Positions 6,557 to 13,732 of a stretch of DNA of 16,482 nt are shown in pieces (positions within the stretch are counted from its first letter, which is position 1; each line of letters begins with the position of its first letter). Source of the DNA: Pseudomonadota bacterium. GTDB lineage: Bacteria > Pseudomonadota > Alphaproteobacteria > Rhizobiales > Xanthobacteraceae. The notes under the pieces are model-generated. The model was given only the letters and a program-made list of their open reading frames with translations, was not told the DNA's origin and did not search any database. Made by a program: the position numbers and the translations under genes. The DNA is taken from positions 1-16,482 of the forward strand of contig CAUJKG010000109.1 of the NCBI GenBank assembly GCA_963205465.1, in the 5' to 3' direction.

Positions 6557-8881
6557 ATGAGCGAGCAGCAGATCACTCCAAGCGACGCGGGTTCCGACGA
6601 GAAGGCTCTTGCCGGAACGCCCGCAGGCGCTGTTTCCGGGATTTTGCTGCCGCTCTTTACCTTCGCGATTTTCGTCAGCGCGGCGCTGTTGTTTTTCGTG
6701 CAGCCGATGTTCGCAAAAATGGTGCTGCCGAAGCTCGGCGGGACGCCCGCGGTCTGGTCGGTCGCCATGGTGTTTTTCCAGACCGTATTGCTGGCGGGGT
6801 ACGCCTACGCGCACTTCATCACCAAGAACCTGCAGGGCCGCAAGGCGGTGATGATCCATCTCGGGGTTATGGCGATTTCGGTGATCTTCCTGCCGCTCGG
6901 CATTGCCAGCGGATGGAATCGTCCGCCGGCGTCCGGCGAAGCGTTCTGGCTGCTCGGGCTGTTCACCGTTTCCATCGGCCTGCCGTTCTTCGCGCTGTCA
7001 GCGAACGGGCCGCTGTTGCAGGCATGGTTCGCGCGCACGAGCCACCCGGCCGCGAAAGATCCGTACTTTCTTTATGCCGCAAGCAACGTCGGCAGCTTTC
7101 TCGCGCTGCTGGCTTATCCCTTCGTGGTCGAGCCGCTGACGCGGCTGCATCAGCAGACTTTTGCGTGGTCGAGCGGATTCATCTTCCTGATTTTGCTGAT
7201 TGCTGGCTGCGGCTATCTCATCTGGAACACGCAGGACCTCAAAGCCGCACAGCCCGCCGCCGAAGACAAGGCGGACAAGCCGACCTGGGCGCAGGCTGCG
7301 GTCTGGGTGGCGCTCGCCGCGATACCGTCCGGCCTTCTGATCGCGGTGACCAACCATATCTCGACCGATGTCGCGGCGGTGCCGTTTCTGTGGGTCGTGC
7401 CGCTTGCGCTTTATCTTCTGACCTTCGTGCTGGTGTTCTCCGGTGTTGCGAAATACGTGCATCAGATCGCGGTCATCGTGCAGCCGATTGCCATCGCCGC
7501 ATTGATCGCATCGCAGGTGTTCGACGGCTTCGACTCGATCTTTTGGATTCTGACGATCCACATTGCGGCGTTTTTCTTCACCGCGCTCGTATGCCACGGC
7601 GAACTGGCGCGGCTTCGTCCCAAGCCCGCGTACCTCACCGAATTCTATATGTGGATGTCGGCGGGCGGCATGATCGGCGGCATTGCCGCAGCACTGGTCG
7701 CACCGCAGATTTTCAACTGGGTTGCGGAATATCCAATCCTGATCGTGCTGGCGCTGTTGTGCCGTCCGGGGTGGGTGTGGCCGAACGGAAAGCTCGCGCC
7801 GCTGTTCTGGGTCGTGCTCGGCATCGTCGCCGCCACGGCGCTTGCGCCGGCGTTCGGCTACAGGGTGCCGGTGCTCTCCGATCTCGCGCCCGGCAACTAC
7901 ACCTACATGAAGTGGGCGATCGGAATCCTGCTGGTGATTTCGATCCTGATCTCGTTCGACTCGGTGAAGTACGCCTATGTCGTCGCGCTTTGTTTCCTCA
8001 CCATCAAAGCCTACGACAATATCGACCAGCGCACGCGGCACACGCTGCGCAGTTTCTTCGGCGTACATAAAGTCATGGACAGCTACGACGGCCGCTTTCG
8101 CGTGCTCCTGCACGGCACGACGATTCACGGCGCACAGCGGGTACTGACCAACGATTTCAAGCCCTACGCCGGACGCCCCGAGCTCACGACCTATTATTAC
8201 AAGTCCGCGGCGATCGCGCAGGCGGTTGCGCAGGCGAGGGTGAACAAGAACGGCCCGATCACTTATGCGGTTGTCGGTCTCGGCACCGGAACGCTCGCCT
8301 GCCACAAGCAGGAAGGCGATCAGGTACATTATTACGAGATCGACCCGACCACGATCCAAATCGCGACCAACCCGAAGCGCTATGGCTTCAGCTTCCTTGC
8401 GCAATGCGCGCCGGATGCGAAGATCACGCTCGGCGATGCACGGCTCACGATCGCTGATGCGCCGGATGGCACTTACGATTTCATCGTCATCGACGCCTTC
8501 TCTTCAGATGCGATTCCGATCCATCTGATGACCAAAGAGGCGATGGAAATTTACAAGCGCAAGCTCGCGCCGAAGGGCATTCTCGTAATGCACATCTCCA
8601 ATCGCCATCTCGAACTCGCTTCGGTCGTGGCCGGCGTCGCGAATGCCAACGGCATGGTGGTGCGGACGCACAATTCGACCGAGGGCGATACCGAATTGAA
8701 CGACGACGATTACAAGTTTTCCGGGACGGTCTGCGCGATCGTGAAAAAGCCGGAAGACTTCGGCGCACTCGACGAGAAGAAGCATTGGATGGACGAGCAG
8801 GTCGATCCGGCCCAATGGGTCTGGACCGACGACTATTCCAACGTGCTCGGGGCCATGATCCGCCACTCGCGCGGGTATTGA
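6557..8881 (+). CDS. Membrane-fused spermidine-synthase-like protein
   Basis: A 774-residue protein. Residues ~27-490 hold a dozen or more hydrophobic segments, consistent with an MFS-like membrane domain (opening ILLPLFTFAIFVSAALLFFV; mid-domain TNHISTDVAAVPFLWVVPLAL). Residues ~500-774 form a soluble aminopropyltransferase/SAM-type Rossmann domain: a beta-hairpin part (FGVHKV, HGTTIHGAQ), the cosubstrate loop VVGLGTGTLA (572-581), acidic EIDP (~594), GDARL (D627) and the active-site-like DAFSSDAIPIHLMT (from 646). Databases commonly call this arrangement a fused MFS/spermidine synthase. True polyamine synthesis is unproven for such proteins, and no speD or ornithine decarboxylase gene is nearby. 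The ATG at 6557 has GAAGGGA upstream and gives a sensible N-terminus; the longer open frame upstream is not supported. It probably acts at the inner membrane with the catalytic domain in the cytosol. A terminator follows. Confidence 0.88.
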   Translation: MSEQQITPSDAGSDEKALAGTPAGAVSGILLPLFTFAIFVSAALLFFVQPMFAKMVLPKLGGTPAVWSVAMVFFQTVLLAGYAYAHFITKNLQGRKAVMIHLGVMAISVIFLPLGIASGWNRPPASGEAFWLLGLFTVSIGLPFFALSANGPLLQAWFARTSHPAAKDPYFLYAASNVGSFLALLAYPFVVEPLTRLHQQTFAWSSGFIFLILLIAGCGYLIWNTQDLKAAQPAAEDKADKPTWAQAAVWVALAAIPSGLLIAVTNHISTDVAAVPFLWVVPLALYLLTFVLVFSGVAKYVHQIAVIVQPIAIAALIASQVFDGFDSIFWILTIHIAAFFFTALVCHGELARLRPKPAYLTEFYMWMSAGGMIGGIAAALVAPQIFNWVAEYPILIVLALLCRPGWVWPNGKLAPLFWVVLGIVAATALAPAFGYRVPVLSDLAPGNYTYMKWAIGILLVISILISFDSVKYAYVVALCFLTIKAYDNIDQRTRHTLRSFFGVHKVMDSYDGRFRVLLHGTTIHGAQRVLTNDFKPYAGRPELTTYYYKSAAIAQAVAQARVNKNGPITYAVVGLGTGTLACHKQEGDQVHYYEIDPTTIQIATNPKRYGFSFLAQCAPDAKITLGDARLTIADAPDGTYDFIVIDAFSSDAIPIHLMTKEAMEIYKRKLAPKGILVMHISNRHLELASVVAGVANANGMVVRTHNSTEGDTELNDDDYKFSGTVCAIVKKPEDFGALDEKKHWMDEQVDPAQWVWTDDYSNVLGAMIRHSRGY

Positions 8882-8903
8882 GCGGACCACTGTCTATCGG
8901 GAT

Positions 8904-8946
8904 AGGCGCGGGGGCTTCATTGCTCTCGCGCCTTTCGCTTTTTTGG
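8904..8946 (+). terminator. Rho-independent terminator after the spermidine-synthase-like gene
   Basis: AGGCGCGGG (8904-8912) pairs with CTCGCGCCT (8925-8933), with one G-U pair, and is followed by TTCGCTTTTTTG. It begins 23 nt after the stop codon and lies just before the 3' end of the oppositely oriented tRNA-Thr. Confidence 0.75.
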
Positions 8947-8952
8947 GGGCTA

Positions 8953-9027
8953 TGGTGCCGGCGGAGAGGATCGAACTCCCGACCTTCGGTTTACAAAACC
9001 GCTGCACTACCGCTGTGCTACGCCGGC
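8953..9027 (-). tRNA. tRNA-Thr (UGU)
   Basis: On the minus strand the sequence folds as a 75-nt tRNA with encoded CCA. The acceptor stem is GCCGGCG/CGCCGGC, the D stem GCAC/GTGC with AGCGGTA loop, the anticodon loop TTTGTAA (anticodon TGT) and the T arm GGGAG-TTCGATC-CTCTC. It decodes ACA (threonine) and shows no sign of decay. Confidence 0.95.
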
Positions 9028-9058
9028 ATTTTATCGATTTGGCACATAACCTTACCCG

Positions 9059-9074
9059 AAACCGGCGCCGGTTT
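9059..9074. repeat. 16-bp perfect palindrome upstream of tRNA-Thr
   Basis: AAACCGGC is followed directly by its reverse complement GCCGGTTT, with imperfect CCCG/CCGGG extension on both sides. It lies 32 nt upstream of the tRNA-Thr 5' end, in the 196-nt stretch between tRNA-Thr and the small secreted-protein gene. It could be an operator or a DNA element. As RNA it would need an unpaired centre, so it is a poor terminator. Confidence 0.4.
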
Positions 9075-9223
9075 TCCGGGGTATGCGCCGCTTCGCGGGG
9101 TTATTTGCGATGCTTTGCCGCTATAGGCAAGGCACTAACCATAGTTTCAAGAGTTGAACGGGCGGTAACCCGCTGGAACTGCGGCGATGGCAGGCTTCCG
9201 GCGATCACTGGAGCCGGCCCGTC

Positions 9224-9604
9224 ATGCTGCGTCCAATTTTGCTTCTGGCTTTCGCCGCGGCGCTGTTAGCGCCTGCGCATGCGGACAAGCGTCCGGTCAT
9301 TCATCCGGATGGCACGGTCGTCTATGGCGACTGGGGGCTCGCCGGAAGGAACAATCTCACGCCCTATACGGAGTATTGGGGGCCGCAATATTACCGCGCG
9401 CCGCTCGAGCCCTACGGCTATTATTATCCTACCAACAAAGGCGATCCTTTCGCCTATCGCAGCCGCGCCACGCGCCAGCCGTCGGTGCCGGGTCCTCGTT
9501 ATCGCCGCAGCTGGAGCACCGACTCCAACGAGCCCGCAGATTTGCCGCAGCCTTATCTGCCGCAAGGGCCTTCGGTCATTCCGGCACCCCAGACCGGCAA
9601 ATAA
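9224..9604 (+). CDS. Small secreted Tyr/Pro-rich protein of unknown function
   Basis: A 126-residue protein that I cannot assign to a family. Residues 1-20 form a clear Sec signal peptide ending AHA before D21. The mature part of about 106 residues is rich in Tyr, Pro, Gly and Arg (for example YTEYWGPQYYRAP and YGYYYPTNKGDP), has no Cys and no further membrane segment, and looks at least partly disordered. It should be periplasmic or extracellular. The ATG at 9224 fits the signal peptide; GGAG lies about 10 nt upstream. It stands alone, with a tRNA on the opposite strand to its left and a convergent transporter to its right. Confidence 0.75.
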   Translation: MLRPILLLAFAAALLAPAHADKRPVIHPDGTVVYGDWGLAGRNNLTPYTEYWGPQYYRAPLEPYGYYYPTNKGDPFAYRSRATRQPSVPGPRYRRSWSTDSNEPADLPQPYLPQGPSVIPAPQTGK

Positions 9605-9625
9605 TTCCAAAAACAAGTAACTCCG

Positions 9626-9654
9626 AAAAAAAAGCCCCGGCCTAAGCCGGGGCT
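9626..9654 (-). terminator. Terminator of the MHS transporter gene
   Basis: AGCCCCGGC (9633-9641) and GCCGGGGCT (9646-9654) form a 9-bp stem with a CTAA loop. Eight A residues on the left (9626-9633) make a perfect U-tract when read on the minus strand. It lies 51 nt beyond the stop codon of the transporter. Confidence 0.88.
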
Positions 9655-9665
9655 GGAGAGAACGT

Positions 9666-9704
9666 AACGGAGCGGCTGTTGCCGCCGCTCCGTTTTCGTT
9701 TCGT
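9666..9704 (+). terminator. Terminator of the small secreted-protein gene
   Basis: An 11-bp stem, 9666-9676 with 9684-9694, carries a 7-nt loop and is followed by TTCGTTTCGTTT on the plus strand. It lies beyond the minus-strand terminator, right at the 3' end of the transporter gene, so the two hairpins face opposite ways. It could also act weakly on minus-strand transcription. Confidence 0.7.
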
Positions 9705-11378
9705 TTAGTGCCACTTCGAAAGATCGCGATCCTTCGTTTCCGGCAGCCAGATGGCGCCGATGATCAGCGTCATGACCGCGACGACGATCGGGTACCACAG
9801 GCCGTAGTAGATATCGCCGGTGGCTGCGACCATCGCGAAGGCGGTCGTCGGCAGGAAGCCGCCGAACCAGCCGTTGCCGATGTGATAGGGCAGCGACATC
9901 GCGGTGTAGCGGATGCGGGTCGGGAACAGCTCGACGAGCTGTGCCGCGATCGGGCCGTACACCATGGTGACGAGCAGCACGAGGTAGGTGAGGACGATCA
10001 CCAGCATCGGCCTGTTCATGGCCGCCGGATCTGCCGCGGCCGGATAGCCGTGCTTGCGGATCGCGTCGGTCATCGCCTTGTTGAACTCGGCAGCCTTCGT
10101 CTTCATCTGGTCGGCCGGCAGACCCGTGCCCGCGAAGGACGCGACGGTCTGATCGCCGATCTTGATGCTCGCAACCGTGCCGGCCGGAGCCGCCTGGTTG
10201 GAGTAGTTCACCGAGTTGCGGGCGAGGAAGCTCTTCGCGATATCGCACGAAGAGGTGAAAGCCGCGGTGCCGACCGGATTGAACTGGAACGAGCATTCCG
10301 CCGGATTGGCGATCACGGTCACGGGCGCCGAGATCTGCGCCTTTTCGAGCGCAGGGTTGGCGTAGTGCGTGAGCAGACCGAAAGCCGGGAAGTACGTCAA
10401 CGCCGCGAGCAGACAGCCGCCGAGGATGATCGGCTTGCGGCCGATCTTGTCGGAGAGCCAGCCGAACACGATGAAGAACGGCGTGCCGATCAGAAGCGAC
10501 AGCGCGATCAGGATGTTCGCGGTCGTCGCATCGACCTTCAGCGTCTGGGTCAGGAAGAACAGTGCGTAGAACTGACCCGTGTACCAGACCACGGCCTGGC
10601 CGGCGGTACCGCCGAGGAGCGCGATCAGCGCGACCTTGGCGTTTTCCCAGCGGCCGAAAGCTTCCGCGAGCGGGCTCTTCGACGTTTTGCCTTCCGCCTT
10701 CATTTTAGCGAAGGCCGGGCTTTCCTGCAGCGTCAACCGGATCCAGACCGAGATGGCGAGCAGGACGATCGATAGCAGGAACGGAATGCGCCAGCCCCAT
10801 TCGACGAACGCCTTTTCACCCATCCAGGTACGCGTGCCGAGAATGATGAGCAGCGACAGGAACAGACCGAGCGTTGCCGTGGTCTGAATCCACGAGGTGT
10901 AGAGACCGCGCTTGCCGTTCGGTGCGTGTTCCGCGACGTAGGTCGCAGCACCGCCGTATTCGCCGCCGAGCGCCAGACCCTGCAGAAGACGCAGGCCGAT
11001 CAGGATGATCGGTGCCGTGATGCCGATGCTTGCATAGCTTGGCAGCAGGCCGACGATGAAGGTCGACAAGCCCATGATCACGATGGTGACGAGGAAGGTG
11101 TATTTGCGGCCGACGAGATCGCCGAGACGGCCGAAGAACAGCGCGCCGAACGGGCGGACTGCGAAACCGGCAGCGAACGCCATCAGCGCGAAGATGAAGG
11201 CGGCGGTCGGGTTAACGCCCGAGAAGAACTGCGCAGAGATGATCGCTGCGAGCGATCCGTAGAGATAGAAATCGTACCATTCGAAAACAGTGCCGAGCGA
11301 AGAAGCGAAAATGACCTTCTTTTCACCAGCGGTCATTTTGCGGTTCTCGGCGGCCGCAGTTGTTACTGCATCAGCCAT
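9705..11378 (-). CDS. MHS-family metabolite:H+ symporter (MFS)
   Basis: A 557-residue inner-membrane carrier of the metabolite:H+ symporter group of the major facilitator superfamily (relatives include ProP, KgtP and ShiA). Hallmarks are FEWYDFYLYG (32-41), the loop 2-3 motif GRLGDLVGRK (83-92), GLALGGEYGGAATYVAEHAP, the mid-protein GWLSDKIGRK, and ELFPTRIRYTAMSLPYHIGNG near the end. The substrate (an organic acid or osmolyte) cannot be told. A hydrophilic stretch of about 110 residues (~343-451), with Cys at 362 and 378, interrupts the second half where most members have a short loop. I chose the ATG at 11376-11378 because GGGGGA lies 6 nt upstream; an alternative start 36 nt further out has weaker support. 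It is monocistronic with its own terminator. Confidence 0.9.
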   Translation of the reverse strand: MADAVTTAAAENRKMTAGEKKVIFASSLGTVFEWYDFYLYGSLAAIISAQFFSGVNPTAAFIFALMAFAAGFAVRPFGALFFGRLGDLVGRKYTFLVTIVIMGLSTFIVGLLPSYASIGITAPIILIGLRLLQGLALGGEYGGAATYVAEHAPNGKRGLYTSWIQTTATLGLFLSLLIILGTRTWMGEKAFVEWGWRIPFLLSIVLLAISVWIRLTLQESPAFAKMKAEGKTSKSPLAEAFGRWENAKVALIALLGGTAGQAVVWYTGQFYALFFLTQTLKVDATTANILIALSLLIGTPFFIVFGWLSDKIGRKPIILGGCLLAALTYFPAFGLLTHYANPALEKAQISAPVTVIANPAECSFQFNPVGTAAFTSSCDIAKSFLARNSVNYSNQAAPAGTVASIKIGDQTVASFAGTGLPADQMKTKAAEFNKAMTDAIRKHGYPAAADPAAMNRPMLVIVLTYLVLLVTMVYGPIAAQLVELFPTRIRYTAMSLPYHIGNGWFGGFLPTTAFAMVAATGDIYYGLWYPIVVAVMTLIIGAIWLPETKDRDLSKWH

Positions 11379-11612
11379 GAGCGTCCCCCAGGTTGGTTTG
11401 TCTTTAACGAGCACGCGGAGAGAATCCGTCCCGCGCTCTCGAAAGCAACGCTACGCAAGGGGGTGCGGCGGGTCGTGATACCAAGTCGTATTAGGCTAAA
11501 GGATGATGTGCGCCGCGGTAGGCTATGGAAAACAAAAAACAATTGCAGGAAAGAAGTAGGCCGGAACCTGCAAACCATACGTAAATATATTCAGGAACGG
11601 GACAGCGGATTG
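11379..11612. other. Intergenic region upstream of the MHS transporter
   Basis: A 234-nt stretch without a credible gene, A/T-richer near 11525-11595 than its surroundings. It should hold the transporter promoter on the minus strand; I could not single out the boxes. An inverted repeat ATAC-N6-GTAT lies at 11478-11491. Confidence 0.5.
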
Positions 11613-11876
11613 TCAGTGAAGCCTGGCGGTGCGGCTCTCATGTGCTCGCAGGAGCCAGCCGACCGTATCGAGAATTTTCCCGCGCTCCCGCCAACTCGCC
11701 TTGGCCCAGTAGCGAGACCGGAGAAGCTCGGTCGCTTTCGCAACAAGAGGTCCCGACGCATCCCGTTCGTCGATCCTGCCAAGCTGGGCCAGATATTCGT
11801 CGCGAAGCGCAACGATCTCGCGTTCGTCCACGGGAGCCTGACGGCGTAACAGAGCTTCGAGCTTTCGTGCTGGCAT
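11613..11876 (-). CDS. Small hypothetical protein, 87 residues
   Basis: A short, strongly charged protein that I do not recognise. The Arg/Glu/Leu-rich pattern (RKLEALLRRQ, EREIVALRDEYLAQLG, AKATELLRSRYW, WRERGKILDTVGWLL) suggests three to four amphipathic helices, with no signal peptide, membrane segment or Cys. It is probably cytosolic. The ATG is at 11874-11876; the AAGATAAG upstream is a modest ribosome site. It starts 44 nt after the KdpE-like gene on the same strand and may be the last member of that transcript. A competing frame on the same strand at 11591-11899 has a less protein-like composition. Confidence 0.55.
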   Translation of the reverse strand: MPARKLEALLRRQAPVDEREIVALRDEYLAQLGRIDERDASGPLVAKATELLRSRYWAKASWRERGKILDTVGWLLRAHESRTARLH

Positions 11877-11920
11877 TGGCTTATCTTACAGTGCGGCAAG
11901 GAGCCCGCGCTATAAAAAAG

Positions 11921-12640
11921 CTAGTGTTGCGTTGACTTTACCCCGACGTCATCCGTCGAAAGTCGATATCCGACGCCGAGTTCGGTCAGGAGCAGCTTCG
12001 GCTTTGTCGGGTCGGCCTCGATTTTCTGGCGCAGCTTGCGGACAAAAATCCGCAGGTAATGCGAGTCCTGATCGTGGCCAGCGCCCCAGATTTCGTTGAG
12101 CAATTGGCCATGCGTCACGACGTTCCCCGCGTGCTGCGCGAGAATTTGCAACAGGCGGAATTCTTTCCGGGTGAGCGAGAGCCGCTCTCCATCCACGAAT
12201 ACCGAACGATTGGCGAGATCGACGACGAGGCGACCCAGATTAACGACAGGGTCGCCGCTTTCGTTTCGCGTATGCCGACGGATTGCCGCGCGGGAACGCG
12301 CGAGCAGCTCGGCCATACCGAACGGCTTCACGACGTAATCGTCAGCACCCAGTTGAAGCAGCTTTACTTTCTCGTCTTCGTTCGATCGTACGGAGAGAAC
12401 GATCACCGGCACGTTCGACCAGCTCCGCAACCTGGACAGCACTTCGGAGCCGTCCATATCCGGGAGCGCGAGATCGAGGATGACGAGATCCGGCGGGCGC
12501 ATGGTCGCGTTCTTGATACCGTCATTCCCGTTGTCGGCGTCGTGAACGGAGAAGCCATCCATCTCGAAGCCGGCTCGGAGGAAGCGGCGAATTTGTGCTT
12601 CGTCGTCGACAAGCAGAACGGAAGGAGCGTGATTATTCAT
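11921..12640 (-). CDS. KdpE-like OmpR-family response regulator
   Basis: A 239-residue transcription regulator. The receiver domain (1-~120) has VDDE (D12, D13), phospho-acceptor D56 in VILDLALPDMDG, the VLSVRS switch region and the Lys in VVKPFG. A linker leads to a winged-helix DNA-binding domain (~135-230) with LTRKEFRLLQILAQHAGNVV and the segment HYLRIFVRKLRQKIE, which resembles KdpE more than PhoB or OmpR. Its first 8 nt overlap the end of the sensor kinase gene, so the two are a translationally coupled pair. In classical systems KdpE activates the kdpFABC potassium pump, but no kdp structural gene is in this window, so the target is open. I leave the symbol blank for that reason. Confidence 0.88.
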   Translation of the reverse strand: MNNHAPSVLLVDDEAQIRRFLRAGFEMDGFSVHDADNGNDGIKNATMRPPDLVILDLALPDMDGSEVLSRLRSWSNVPVIVLSVRSNEDEKVKLLQLGADDYVVKPFGMAELLARSRAAIRRHTRNESGDPVVNLGRLVVDLANRSVFVDGERLSLTRKEFRLLQILAQHAGNVVTHGQLLNEIWGAGHDQDSHYLRIFVRKLRQKIEADPTKPKLLLTELGVGYRLSTDDVGVKSTQH

Positions 12641-13727
12641 CTGAGGTCTCCGCTTCGCGGGCTGGAACTTTCGTTACCGGCATCGTGATCGTAACTTGGC
12701 TGCCTTGGTTCGGGCCCTTGCTCGAGGCTGCAATCGATCCGCCGCTTGCTTCAAGAAAAGCTTTGGCGATCCATATTCCCAGGCCGGAACCCGTCGTCGT
12801 ATTGGCAAGGCGTTCGCTCCGGTAGAAGCGGTCGCCCAAGCGCTGCAGGTCTTCCGCCGTCATGCCGGCACCCTGATCGGAGATTGAGAACAGGATCTGA
12901 TCATTTTCGTGGCCGATATCGACAATGATTTCGCTGTTTGCAGGCGAATATTTTGCGGCATTGCTGAGCACCTGTCCGATGGCCTGATCGAACAAGACGG
13001 GATCACCTTGAAACAGCGGAAGCCCGTCGGCAAGTTTTACGCGAACTTTACGTCCCGAGAGCGCACGGCTGCGACGTTCGATTGCAACGTTGACGATGTC
13101 TGAGGGATCGATCCACTCGCGCTTCGGGTGAATGCCTTCGCTCGAAATGCGGGTAGCATCGAGCAGGTTCTGAATGTCGTGGTTCAGGCGATCGGCTTCT
13201 TCGCGGATCACGTTTGCAAGTGTCGAAAGGCGTGGATCGCTTTTCACATTCTGCGCGTTGGCAATGACGGATGCGGCGCCGAGAATGGAGGCGAGCGGCG
13301 TTCGCAACTCGTGCGATACCGAGCCGATCAAGGCTTCGCGGAGGCGGTCGATTTCGTCCTGCCGGCGCAGGCGGGTCGCGAGATGGCTCGTCACCGCAGC
13401 GATGATCGTGAACAGGATAAGATCGACCTGATTGTCCCAGTTATGCGCGCGAAAATCGTAGATCGGCTCGTAGAAGAAAAACGAAGAGCAGGCGACGCTT
13501 ATGAGCGCGGTGAAGAGCGCAGGCAGGAATCCCCAGCGGATCGCCAGAATGAATACCGGCAACAGATAGATGATGCCGACGTTCTGAAAGTTGATGCGAT
13601 CCAGAAAAAGCGAGATTAGTAGTGTGGTGATGGCGACGAGCGCGACCGATACGCCTATCGGGAGCGAATAGCGCGCAATCAGGCTGTTTGGTTTAATGCT
13701 GCGGCGGATCCAGCGCGGGACCAGCAT
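12633..13727 (-). CDS. KdpD-like sensor histidine kinase without the N-terminal KdpD domains
   Basis: A 364-residue inner-membrane histidine kinase. Residues ~20-120 carry the four-helix membrane module found in KdpD (DUF4118; FQNVGIIYLLPVFILAIRWG is typical). HisKA follows with SVSHELRTPLASILG (phospho-acceptor H139). The ATPase domain has an N box QVLSNAAKYSP (N256), a G1 box DQGAGM (284-289) and a G2 box GSGLG (313-317). Canonical KdpD is about 900 residues, with an N-terminal KdpD sensor and a Usp-like domain before this module; both are absent, and the protein starts just before the first membrane helix. The ATG at 13725-13727 lies 5 nt after the rlmB stop, with GAGG about 10 nt upstream. 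It forms a pair with the overlapping regulator. Confidence 0.9.
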   Translation of the reverse strand: MLVPRWIRRSIKPNSLIARYSLPIGVSVALVAITTLLISLFLDRINFQNVGIIYLLPVFILAIRWGFLPALFTALISVACSSFFFYEPIYDFRAHNWDNQVDLILFTIIAAVTSHLATRLRRQDEIDRLREALIGSVSHELRTPLASILGAASVIANAQNVKSDPRLSTLANVIREEADRLNHDIQNLLDATRISSEGIHPKREWIDPSDIVNVAIERRSRALSGRKVRVKLADGLPLFQGDPVLFDQAIGQVLSNAAKYSPANSEIIVDIGHENDQILFSISDQGAGMTAEDLQRLGDRFYRSERLANTTTGSGLGIWIAKAFLEASGGSIAASSKGPNQGSQVTITMPVTKVPAREAETSDE

Positions 13728-13732
13728 CGCAG

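Noticed and set aside
6998..8404. A 468-codon open frame on the minus strand opposite the spermidine-synthase-like gene
   Set aside because: Antisense to a convincing gene; Arg/Asp/His-rich without domain-like patterns.
9708..10775. A 355-codon open frame on the plus strand opposite the MHS transporter
   Set aside because: Antisense shadow with Arg/Asp/Glu/Gly-rich low-complexity translation.
11478..11496. A minus-strand match to the start of the T7 phage promoter (TAATACGACT, followed by a TAT at the right distance)
   Set aside because: The rest of the promoter differs, no phage polymerase or phage gene is present, and a ten-base match can arise by chance. The ATAC-N6-GTAT symmetry is noted with the intergenic region.
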